Assembly (NCBI GenBank): GCA_023436025.1
Contig: JAEZKX010000077.1
Span: 1 to 6,968 of the forward strand
Direction of reading: 5' to 3'
DNA: 6,968 bases
Source: Pseudomonadota bacterium
Lineage (GTDB): Bacteria; Pseudomonadota; Gammaproteobacteria; Burkholderiales; Burkholderiaceae_C
Under the pieces are notes generated by a model. That model made no database searches. It worked only from the letters and a program-made list of their open reading frames with translations, and was not told the DNA's origin. Each line of letters starts with the position of its first letter. Within the stretch, counting starts at the first letter, position 1. A program made the position numbers and the translations under genes. Positions 1 to 6,968 of this stretch are shown here, one piece after another.

Positions 1-1029
<1,029 letters not shown>

Positions 1030-1038
1030 GGCGTCGTG

Positions 1039-1044
1039 CTCCCT
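1039..1044 (-). promoter_or_regulatory. Ribosome binding site of the UDP-xylose synthase gene
   Basis: On the minus strand the sequence reads AGGGAG, then eight bases, then ATG at 1029. This fits a Shine-Dalgarno element and fixes the start just before the Rossmann motif. Confidence 0.7.
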
Positions 1045-1092
1045 GGAGTGACTGGTTCTTGCGAAGCCGCAGATGCGCTTGCTTCGTGATCC

Positions 1093-1098
1093 GTTATA
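1093..1098 (-). promoter_or_regulatory. Possible -10 box for the UDP-xylose synthase gene
   Basis: The minus strand reads TATAAC here, about 64 bases upstream of the ATG at 1029, in one of the less GC-rich patches of the window. At 17 bases' spacing the -35 position reads CCCACA, a weak match. This is a guess from sequence likeness only. Confidence 0.3.
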
Positions 1099-1196
1099 CG
1101 CAAACTCGAACTGCTTGTGGGCACATGCAACACTGGCTTACGCCACCGTCGTGCCGACGGGAACACGGCCGTTCGGTGCGGGTTGCCCGGCGGTGA

Positions 1197-1220
1197 TGCG
1201 CGCCGTGGTGCGCGCCGTGT
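1197..1220 (+). repeat. Tandem direct repeat of a 12-base unit in the divergent intergenic region
   Basis: TGCGCGCCGTGG (1197-1208) is followed directly by TGCGCGCCGTGT (1209-1220), with 11 of 12 bases identical. It lies just upstream of the TACAAT box at 1233-1238, over the position where a -35 element would fall. Paired direct half-sites at this place can be activator or repressor sites, but no regulator is identified and a chance GC-rich repeat is possible. Confidence 0.45.
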
Positions 1221-1232
1221 TGCACTGCCGCG

Positions 1233-1238
1233 TACAAT
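1233..1238 (+). promoter_or_regulatory. Possible -10 box of the BMP-guaD-dcd operon
   Basis: TACAAT matches the sigma-70 -10 consensus at five of six positions in an otherwise GC-rich region. No -35 hexamer sits 16-18 bases upstream; the TTGCAC at 1220-1225 is only seven bases away, which is too close. If real, the promoter probably depends on an activator. Transcription would start near 1245, right at the base of the hairpin at 1246-1274. Confidence 0.4.
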
Positions 1239-1245
1239 TCCGCAA

Positions 1246-1280
1246 GCAAGAGGCCGCGCCCCGCGGCCTCTTGCCTTTTT
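1246..1280 (+). terminator. Perfect 13-bp hairpin with T-tract, intrinsic terminator form, in the leader of the BMP gene
   Basis: The left arm GCAAGAGGCCGCG (1246-1258) pairs perfectly with CGCGGCCTCTTGC (1262-1274) across a CCC loop, and is followed by CTTTTT (1275-1280). The T-tract is on the plus strand only, so it acts on plus-strand transcripts. Its last T is 30 bases before the ATG at 1311. No plus-strand gene ends upstream: the neighbour on the left is on the minus strand. It may therefore be an attenuator for the operon, the end of an unannotated small RNA, a 5' stabilising hairpin, or a block on stray plus-strand transcription. The structure is certain; the role is not. Confidence 0.7.
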
Positions 1281-1310
1281 CGATCCAACGGGGCCATGTA
1301 GAGGAACACC

Positions 1311-2381
1311 ATGTACAAAAACCTCGCTGCCGCGCTCGCGGCCGCCTTGTTTTTCCTTCCCACCCACGCGCAGAAGAGCGAGCCGCTGAAAGTCGGCTTC
1401 GTCTACGTCGCGCCCGTCACCGATGCGGGCTGGGTGCACCAGCACGAGGAAGGCCGCAAGGCCGTGCAGCAGGCCTTCGGCACGCGCGTGCAGACGAAGT
1501 TCGTCGACAACGTGCCCGAGGGCGCGGACGCCGAGCGCGTGATCCGCGAACTGGCCGCCAGCGGGCACAAGCTGATCTTCACGCCGAGCTTCGGCTACAT
1601 GGAGCCGACGCTGAAGGTCGCGCAGGACTTCCCGGACGTGCGCTTCGAATCGGTGACGGGCTACAAGACCGCGCCCAACGTCGCGGCCGTCAATGCGCGC
1701 TACTACGAGGGCCGCTACCTGTCCGGCATCGCCGCCGGCCGCATGACCCGCAGCAACGTTGCCGGCTACGTGGCGGGCTTCCCCATCCCCGAGGTGCTGC
1801 AGGGCATCAACGCCTTCACGCTGGGCATGCGCTCGGTCAACCCGAAGGCCGAGGTCAAGGTGGTGTGGCTCAACGCCTGGTTCGATCCGCCGCGCGAGCG
1901 CGACGCTGCCATGGCCCTGATGAACCAGGGCGCCGACGTGCTCGCCTTCCACACGGCCTCCACCGCCGTGATGGCGGCGGCGCAGGAGCGCGGCAAGCTC
2001 GCCATCGCCTACCACTCCGACATGCGCCGCGTCGCGCCCGATGCGCAGCTGCTCGCCGTGACCCACCAGTGGGGCGACTACTACCGCCAGCGCACCCAGG
2101 CCGTGCTCGATGGCAGCTGGAAGAGCGGCAAGGTGTGGGGCGGCGTGCGCGAGGGCATGATCCGCGTCGGCTGGTTCGGCCCCAAGGTGCCGCCGGCCGT
2201 GCGCGACGAGGTGCTGCGCCGCCAGCAGGACATCGCCAGCGGCCGCCTCGAGCCCTTCGCCGGCCCGCTGCAGGACAACGAGGGCAAGGCCGTGGTGGCG
2301 GCCGGCCAGGCCTTGGCGGACGACCGCATCCTGGGCATGGACTTCCTCGTGGCGGGGGTGCAGGGGAAGGTCCGACAATAG
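1311..2381 (+). CDS. BMP-family ABC transporter substrate-binding protein (purine/nucleoside type)
   Basis: Periplasmic solute-binding protein of the Bmp/PnrA family, 356 aa, the usual length. A Sec signal peptide is clear: Lys3, a hydrophobic Ala/Leu/Phe core (residues 5-16) and a likely cleavage after THA (A20|Q21). There is no lipobox Cys, so the mature protein should be soluble, unlike lipoprotein members in Firmicutes and spirochaetes. The mature domain opens with KVGFVYVAPVTDAGW (27-41). It continues with VPEGADAERV (68-77), the TPSFGYM strand (91-97), FPIPEVLQGINAF (from 157), WFDP (190-193) and THQWGDYY (251-258), all typical of proteobacterial members. The start has a GAGG six bases upstream. 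Known relatives bind nucleosides or purines. The guanine deaminase four bases downstream supports a purine ligand here, but that is inference. No ATPase or permease gene is adjacent. Confidence 0.9.
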   Translation: MYKNLAAALAAALFFLPTHAQKSEPLKVGFVYVAPVTDAGWVHQHEEGRKAVQQAFGTRVQTKFVDNVPEGADAERVIRELAASGHKLIFTPSFGYMEPTLKVAQDFPDVRFESVTGYKTAPNVAAVNARYYEGRYLSGIAAGRMTRSNVAGYVAGFPIPEVLQGINAFTLGMRSVNPKAEVKVVWLNAWFDPPRERDAAMALMNQGADVLAFHTASTAVMAAAQERGKLAIAYHSDMRRVAPDAQLLAVTHQWGDYYRQRTQAVLDGSWKSGKVWGGVREGMIRVGWFGPKVPPAVRDEVLRRQQDIASGRLEPFAGPLQDNEGKAVVAAGQALADDRILGMDFLVAGVQGKVRQ

Positions 2382-2385
2382 GCCC

Positions 2386-3701
2386 ATGCACGCCTACCGC
2401 GCCGCCCTCCTGCGCTTCGCCGACGACGGCTCGGCCCTGTACGATGAAGACGGCTTGCTCGTCGTCGGGCCCGGCCCCGACGGCACGCAGCTGGTGCGGG
2501 CGGCGGGCAGCCATGCCGCGCTGCATGCCCGGTTCCCGGGCGTGGCCGTCACCCCCCTGCCGGGGCGCATCCTGGCGCCGGGCTTCGTCGACCTGCATGT
2601 CCACTTCCCGCAGACCGACGTGATCGGCTCGCCGGCCGAGGGCCTGCTGCCCTGGCTGGAGAACTACACCTTTCCGCACGAGGCGCGCTTCGCCGATGCC
2701 GGCTATGCCCGCGGCGTGGCGGCCGTGTTCCTCGACGAGCTGCAGCGCAATGGCGTCACCACGCCGCTGACCTTCTGCACCTCGCATCCGCACTCGGTCG
2801 ACGCGCTGATGGAGGAGGCCGAGCGGCGCCGCCTGCGCCTGATCGGCGGCAAGGTGCTGCAGGACCGCCATTCGCCCGACGGCGTGCGCGACGACACCGA
2901 GCAGTCCCTGCTCGACACCGAGGCGCTGATCCGCCGCTGGCACGGCCGCGGCCGCCTGGGCTACGCGATCACGCCGCGCTTCGCCCCGAGCTGCACCGAG
3001 GCCCAGCTGCGCGGCGCGGGCGAGCTGGCGGCACGCCATCCCGACGTCTGGATCCAGTCGCACGTGGCGGAGAACAAGGACGAGATCCGCTGGGCGCGCG
3101 AGCTGTTCCCGCGCGCGCGCAGCTACCTCTCGGTGTACCAGGACTTCGGCCTGATGCGCGAGCGCGCCATCTACGCGCACTGCATCCACTTCGACGACGA
3201 CGACCGCGCGCTGATGCGCGACACCGGCGCCGCCGCGGCGGTGAGCCCCACCAGCAACCTGTTCCTGGGCAGCGGCTTCTTCGACTACGAAGGCGCGATG
3301 CGCGTGGGCTTCCGCTTCGGCCTGGCCAGCGACGTCGGCGGCGGCACCAGCTTCAGCCCCTTCCACACCATGCTGGCCGCCTACTACGTCGGCCGCGAGG
3401 GCCAGACCAAGCCCGGCCTGAGCCTGGGCCCGCAGCACCTGTGGTGGCAGCACACGGCCGGCGCCGCGCGGGCGCTGGGGCTGGAGGGCCGCATCGGCAA
3501 CCTGCAACCGGGCTGCGAGGCCGACTTCCTGGTGCTCGATCCGGCGGCGACGCCGCTGCTGGCGCGCAAGACGGCCCATGCGCGCAACCTGGACGAATTG
3601 CTGTTCGCGCTCATCGTGCTGGGCGACGACCGGGTGGTGGAGCGCGTCTTCGTCGACGGCGCGGCCGCATGGGACAATCGCCGCGAGGAGCTTCGCACCC
3701 C

Positions 3702-3705
<4 letters not shown>
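2386..3705 (+). CDS. guaD: Guanine deaminase
   Basis: Zinc amidohydrolase that deaminates guanine to xanthine and ammonia in the cytoplasm, in purine catabolism and salvage. The 439 aa length fits the family. Metal and catalytic residues are all present: HVH of PGFVDLHVHFPQ (His71, His73), SHVAEN (His226), AHCIHF (His265) and SDVGGGTSFSP (Asp316). GLLPWLENYTFPHEARF after the HxH, and TPRFAPSC near the middle, distinguish guanine deaminase from 8-oxoguanine or cytosine deaminases of the same superfamily. The ATG lies four bases after the BMP gene stop. The purine-rich GGGGAAGG (from about 2362) is some 14 bases upstream of the ATG, so translation is probably coupled. The stop overlaps the dcd start. 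Co-transcription with the binding protein suggests that an imported purine is its substrate. Confidence 0.93.
3686..3690 (+). promoter_or_regulatory. Ribosome binding site of dcd inside the guaD 3' end
   Basis: AGGAG stands 11 bases before the ATG at 3702 and decides the dcd start over longer in-frame extensions. It lies within the last codons of guaD, consistent with coupled translation. Confidence 0.6.
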
Positions 3706-4268
<563 letters not shown>

Positions 4269-4284
4269 GCGACCGCGCGCCTGC

Positions 4285-4311
4285 CCGGCCGGGCGCCGCC
4301 AACCCGGCCGG
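4285..4311 (+). repeat. 9-bp inverted repeat just downstream of dcd
   Basis: CCGGCCGGG (4285-4293) and CCCGGCCGG (4303-4311) are perfect reverse complements separated by nine bases (CGCCGCCAA). The hairpin begins 17 bases after the dcd stop, where a 3'-end structure would be expected. No T-tract follows on either strand, so it is not a standard intrinsic terminator. It could protect the mRNA 3' end or assist Rho-dependent termination. The rest of the 4269-4462 spacer shows no gene I can support. Confidence 0.4.
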
Positions 4312-4448
4312 ATGGCGCAGATGTCGGCGCGGCGCAACAAGGCGGCGACGTCCTTGGCGCAAGCCCAGCCGGAACGATTTCGTCCTACACGTGTTCGCGC
4401 CGGCTGCGCTGGCGAGGCCTAGGGGCGGGGCATACGATCCTTGCAACA

Positions 4449-4455
4449 AGGAAGC
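4449..4455 (+). promoter_or_regulatory. Ribosome binding site of the small membrane protein gene
   Basis: AAGGAAG is followed by eight bases and then ATG 4463. Its first bases also form the right arm of a short CCTTG-CAA-CAAGG hairpin (about 4439-4452) that could partly cover the site. Confidence 0.65.
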
Positions 4456-4462
4456 CGTCACC

Positions 4463-4774
4463 ATGCCCGCCCTTCTCGCCAACGTGATCGACCCCCGCAC
4501 GCAACAGCCGCGCAGCCGGATGTTCTGGGTGGTGCTGGGGGCGCTGGCCTTCGCGCAGCTGTTCGCCTTCTGGCTGCTGTGCAGCCACCAGGTGCGCAAG
4601 GCGCAGGCGCGCAACAACGAGATGGTGGTGCAGCAGATGGCGCTGTCGGACTGCCTGCAGGACATCCCCGGCTCCACCATCGCCAGCTGCAGCAGCCGGC
4701 CCGCGCCGCAGCGCGCGCCGGTCCCGCCCAACAACGCCGTGGCCGGGGCCGTGCCGGTCAGTTTCAGCCGCTGA
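4463..4774 (+). CDS. Small single-pass membrane protein, unknown function
   Basis: I do not recognise this 103-aa protein. About 20 hydrophilic residues, including Arg12, Arg17 and Arg19, precede one strongly hydrophobic segment (about residues 20-40, MFWVVLGALAF then QLFAFWLLC). A basic, Gln-rich stretch (QVRKAQARNNEMVVQQ, 43-58) with helix-like spacing follows. The tail is rich in Pro, Ala and Ser and contains two Cys (64 and 76). Positive charges flank both sides of the segment, so the topology is unclear; it could be an uncleaved anchor. A convincing RBS (AAGGAAG, eight bases upstream) and codon use like that of its neighbours support a real gene. It is seven bases from the next small gene, so the two are likely co-transcribed, either from their own promoter in the 4269-4462 spacer or by readthrough from dcd. 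Confidence 0.75.
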   Translation: MPALLANVIDPRTQQPRSRMFWVVLGALAFAQLFAFWLLCSHQVRKAQARNNEMVVQQMALSDCLQDIPGSTIASCSSRPAPQRAPVPPNNAVAGAVPVSFSR

Positions 4775-4781
4775 GGCCCCC

Positions 4782-5099
4782 ATGCATTCCTTCTCGGATT
4801 CCGCGCCCGCTCCGCTGGCGCCAGAAGACTCGCTCGACGCCTCCGACGAGCTGCCCGACGAGGACGATTCGGCACGCTACTGTCCCACCACCCAGCTGGC
4901 GCGCTTCGCCCTGCTGATGGCCGGCCAGGGCCGCTGCGTCAACACCGACGTCATGCTGGGCGACCGCGAGTACGCCATGTGGCAGCTTGCCTGCGCCCAG
5001 GCCAGCAACGACGCCGAGCTCGCCGATGCGGCGCGCCGCCTGTTCGCCTATTTCGACGACCCCCACCACGCGGCCATGCCGATGGTGGGGTTGGCGTAG
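4782..5099 (+). CDS. Small acidic protein, unknown function
   Basis: I do not recognise this 105-aa protein. The first 30 residues are acidic and probably disordered, with a dense Asp/Glu run (EDSLDASDELPDEDD, 15-29). From residue 33 it becomes a compact, probably helical domain: YCPTTQLARFALLMAGQGRC, then LGDREYAMWQLACAQ and ELADAARRLFAYFDDP. Three Cys (34, 52, 71) are present. No signal peptide or membrane segment is seen, so it is probably cytoplasmic. The start follows the previous stop after seven bases, with only a weak TGAGG upstream, suggesting translational coupling. Its stop lies 16 bases from the convergent recJ stop. A real gene is likely because the frame fills the space exactly between its neighbours. 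Confidence 0.7.
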   Translation: MHSFSDSAPAPLAPEDSLDASDELPDEDDSARYCPTTQLARFALLMAGQGRCVNTDVMLGDREYAMWQLACAQASNDAELADAARRLFAYFDDPHHAAMPMVGLA

Positions 5100-5103
5100 C
5101 CGG

Positions 5104-5115
5104 GCGTCCGGACGC
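5104..5115. repeat. 12-base palindrome between convergent stops
   Basis: GCGTCCGGACGC is a perfect palindrome filling most of the 16 bases between the small acidic gene's stop and the recJ stop. It could form a four-bp stem with a CCGG loop on either strand. No T-tract is present, so a bidirectional terminator role is only a possibility. Confidence 0.35.
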
Positions 5116-6825
5116 TCAGACCTCCGCGCCTTCCACCAGGAAGCGCACGCGCCGCGTGCCCTGCCACTCGTCGGCATCGAGACGGAAGGCGATCTTCACG
5201 CGCGCAGGCAGCGGTTCGGTGCGGCCGAACCAGATGGCGTCGACGGGCTGGCCCTGGTGGCGGACTTTCAGCGACAGGTGCTTCTCGCCCACCAGCCGCT
5301 GCGACACGATCTCGACCTCCTCGCTGAACACCGGCGGCGCGAAGCCCTGGCCCCAGACCTCGCGGTGCAGGGTGTCCACCAGGTCGGCGCGGCGGTACTC
5401 CGGCGCCAGCGGGCCGTCGGTGTGCAGCCGGCGCCGCAGCGTCGCCGCATCCAGCCATTCCTGCGCCACCTGCGCCAGCGCCTGCTCGAACACCTCGAAG
5501 TGCTCCTCGGCCACCGTGCAGCCGGCTGCCATGGCATGCCCGCCGAAGCGCAGCAGCACGCCGGGATGGCGCTTGGCGACCAGGTCGAGCGCATCGCGCA
5601 GGTGGAAGCCCGGGATCGACCGGCCCGAGCCCTTCAGCTCGTGCTCGCGTCCCGGCGCCTGGCTGGCGGCGAAGACGAAGGTGGGCCGGTGCAGCTTGTC
5701 CTTGATGCGCGAGGCCACGATGCCGACCACGCCTTCGTGGAAGTCGGGGTCGAACACCGAGATCGCCGGCGGCGGCTCCTCGCCTTCCTCGAACAGCGAT
5801 TCGGCCATGGCCAGCGCCTGTTCGCGCATGTCGACCTCGATCTCGCGCCGCTCGCGGTTGATGCCGTCGAGCGTGCGCGCCAGTTCGTCGGCGCGCGCCG
5901 GGTCGTCGGTGAGCAGCAGCTCGATGCCCAGCGTCATGTCGGCCAGCCGGCCCGCGGCGTTGATGCGCGGGCCGAGCGCGAAGCCGAAGTCGAAGGTGGT
6001 GGCGGCCTCGGGCCGGCGGCCGGCGGCGGTGAATAGGGCGGCCAGCCCGCAGGGCAGCGCCCCGGCGCGGATGCGCTTGAGGCCTTGCGCCACCAGGCGA
6101 CGGTTGTTGGCGTCGAGCTTGACGACGTCGGCCACGGTGCCCAGCGCCACCAGCGGCAGCAGCGCGTCCAGGCGCGGCTGGTCGTGCTCGCCGAAGGCGC
6201 CGCGCGCGCGCAGCTCGGCGCGCAGCGCCAGCAGCACGTAGAACATGACGCCGACGCCGGCCACCGACTTGCTCTCGAAGTCGCAGCCGGGCTGGTTGGG
6301 GTTCACGATCAGCGCGCCTTGCGGCAGCACGGCGCCGGGCAGGTGGTGGTCGGTCACCAGCACGTCCAGGCCCAGTTCGCGGGCGGCCGCCACGCCGTCG
6401 ATGCTGGCGATGCCGTTGTCCACGGTCACCAGCAGGTTGGCGCCCTGCGCCTTGACGCGCTGGGCGATGGCCGGCGTGAGGCCGTAGCCGTCGACGACGC
6501 GATCGGGCACCAGGTAGCCGACCTGGCGCGCGCCCAGCAGGCGCAGGCCGCGCACGGCCACCGCGCAGGCCGTGGCGCCGTCGCAGTCGTAGTCGGCCAC
6601 GATGCAGATGCGGCGGCCGGCGGCGATGGCATCGGCCAGCAGCTGCGCCGCTTCGCGCGCGCCCTTCAGGCCGTGCGGCGGCAGCAGGCGGCCGAGGCCG
6701 GTGTCGAGTTCTTCTCCCGACAGCACGCCGCGGGCCGCGTACAGGCGCGCCAGCAGCGGATGCACGCCCGCCTGTTCCAGCGTCCAGGCCGCGCGCGGCG
6801 GGACATCGCGGGTGACGATCTTCAC
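5116..6825 (-). CDS. recJ: Single-stranded-DNA-specific 5'-3' exonuclease RecJ
   Basis: DHH/DHHA1-family exonuclease that degrades single-stranded DNA 5' to 3' in RecF-type recombination, mismatch repair and base-excision repair. The protein is 569 aa, the normal size. Motifs in order: ADYDCDGATAC (77-87, metal-binding Asp residues), VTVDNGI (133-139), VTDHHLPG (157-164, the DHH triad), ALGTVADVV (227-235), GPRINAAGRL (285-294), HEGVVGIVASR (363-373), GSGRSIPGF (399-407) and FGGHAMAAG (427-435) of DHHA1. A C-terminal OB-like region follows (about 460-569). All the catalytic motifs I know are intact. I chose GTG 6825: it has GGAGG four bases upstream, the protein then begins MKIVTRDVPPRAAW as in related RecJ proteins, and the codon overlaps the upstream stop. 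The ATG at 6933 would add 36 residues lying wholly inside the upstream gene. Confidence 0.96.
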   Translation of the reverse strand: MKIVTRDVPPRAAWTLEQAGVHPLLARLYAARGVLSGEELDTGLGRLLPPHGLKGAREAAQLLADAIAAGRRICIVADYDCDGATACAVAVRGLRLLGARQVGYLVPDRVVDGYGLTPAIAQRVKAQGANLLVTVDNGIASIDGVAAARELGLDVLVTDHHLPGAVLPQGALIVNPNQPGCDFESKSVAGVGVMFYVLLALRAELRARGAFGEHDQPRLDALLPLVALGTVADVVKLDANNRRLVAQGLKRIRAGALPCGLAALFTAAGRRPEAATTFDFGFALGPRINAAGRLADMTLGIELLLTDDPARADELARTLDGINRERREIEVDMREQALAMAESLFEEGEEPPPAISVFDPDFHEGVVGIVASRIKDKLHRPTFVFAASQAPGREHELKGSGRSIPGFHLRDALDLVAKRHPGVLLRFGGHAMAAGCTVAEEHFEVFEQALAQVAQEWLDAATLRRRLHTDGPLAPEYRRADLVDTLHREVWGQGFAPPVFSEEVEIVSQRLVGEKHLSLKVRHQGQPVDAIWFGRTEPLPARVKIAFRLDADEWQGTRRVRFLVEGAEV

Positions 6826-6968
6826 AGTTCCTCCAGGATGGCGGCGGGCGAGGGCGGCGCGAACACGCCCGCGATGCGCCGCCACAGGCCGCCGCCTTGC
6901 GTTTGCCAGGTGCGCGACCGCGCCTGGCCGCACAGCGTCAGGCGCACGGCGCGGCCGGCGTCCAGGTC
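6822..6968 (-). CDS. C-terminal 48 codons of an unidentified gene upstream of recJ (partial)
   Basis: The frame is open from the right edge to a TGA at 6824-6822 that overlaps the recJ GTG by four bases (GTGA). The visible peptide opens DLDAGRAVRLTLCGQAR, is rich in Arg and Gly with WRRIAGVF near the end, and closes PSPAAILEEL. Coding is supported by the four-base overlap, the recJ RBS placed within it and neighbour-like codon use. The product cannot be named from this fragment. In Burkholderiales the gene before recJ is often a conserved protein annotated as hypothetical or phosphoglycerate-mutase-like; this is recollection, not evidence from the sequence. It is probably transcribed and translated together with recJ. 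Confidence 0.7.
   Translation of the reverse strand, partial: DLDAGRAVRLTLCGQARSRTWQTQGGGLWRRIAGVFAPPSPAAILEEL
6830..6834 (-). promoter_or_regulatory. Ribosome binding site deciding the recJ GTG start
   Basis: The minus strand reads GGAGG, four bases, then GTG at 6825. The spacing is short, but this is the only strong Shine-Dalgarno match near the start of the RecJ homology. It lies inside the last codons of the upstream gene. Confidence 0.65.

Noticed and set aside
1061..1087. Imperfect inverted repeat (CGAAGC ... GCTTCG) upstream of the UDP-xylose synthase gene
   Set aside because: The stem is short with an irregular interior, and has no T-tract or positional logic; it is likely chance.
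1099..1245. Known purine or xanthine riboswitch aptamer before the BMP gene
   Set aside because: I could not find the conserved loop sequences or a three-way junction of the purine class, nor a clear match to other aptamers. A covariance-model search would decide.
1870..3579. 569-codon open frame on the minus strand opposite the BMP and guaD genes
   Set aside because: It is a compositional shadow of GC-rich coding sequence: Ala/Arg/Gly-rich low-complexity protein with no recognisable motif, antisense to two well-supported genes.
3441..3701. Longer dcd with an N-terminal extension starting at 3441
   Set aside because: The extension is an alternative-frame reading of guaD; the conserved Dcd N-terminus starts at ATG 3702, which has an RBS and an ATGA overlap.
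4979..6241. 420-codon plus-strand open frame over recJ
   Set aside because: Ser/Arg-rich antisense of the recJ coding sequence with no domain; it also overlaps the small acidic gene.
6826..6933. Longer recJ start at ATG 6933
   Set aside because: The added 36 residues lie entirely in the upstream gene's coding sequence and do not match RecJ N-termini, whereas GTG 6825 has an adjacent GGAGG and begins the homology.

Overview
This is a very GC-rich chromosomal window. The protein families and the GTG-started recJ suggest a betaproteobacterium of the order Burkholderiales (Comamonadaceae or the Rubrivivax/Leptothrix/Caldimonas-like group). This placement is inferred from protein resemblance and composition, not from a marker gene. 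I see no insertion sequence, prophage, CRISPR array, tRNA or rRNA; it reads as core chromosome.

Layout. (1) Positions 1-1029, minus strand: a UDP-glucuronate decarboxylase (UDP-xylose synthase) gene that runs off the left edge without a stop. (2) Positions 1030-1310: a divergent intergenic region. It holds a 12-base tandem repeat, a TACAAT -10-like box and a perfect 13-bp hairpin followed by CTTTTT. The hairpin has the form of a plus-strand intrinsic terminator, yet it stands just upstream of the next plus-strand gene. (3) Positions 1311-4268, plus strand: a tight three-gene unit. It encodes a BMP-family periplasmic (nucleoside/purine-type) binding protein, guanine deaminase (guaD) and dCTP deaminase (dcd). 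The first junction is 4 bases and the second an ATGA overlap. (4) Positions 4269-4462: a spacer with a 9-bp inverted repeat and a good RBS. (5) Positions 4463-5099: two small unrecognised plus-strand genes, one a single-pass membrane protein of 103 aa and the other an acidic 105-aa protein. (6) Positions 5116-6825, minus strand: recJ, convergent with the small genes, with only 16 bases between stops. (7) Positions 6822-6968, minus strand: the last 48 codons of a gene whose stop overlaps the recJ GTG start.

How the genes fit together. The central unit combines capture of a purine or nucleoside from the periplasm (binding protein), deamination of guanine to xanthine (GuaD) and deamination of dCTP to dUTP (Dcd), so it is a nucleobase/nucleotide metabolism cluster. 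No ABC ATPase or permease lies beside the binding protein in this window. RecJ and the partial gene upstream are probably co-translated. The UDP-xylose synthase is divergently transcribed and probably belongs to a cell-surface polysaccharide locus to the left.

I found no clear evidence of a novel multi-gene system. The best candidates for a second look are the terminator-like leader hairpin before the purine operon, the repeat in front of it, and the two small uncharacterised genes.
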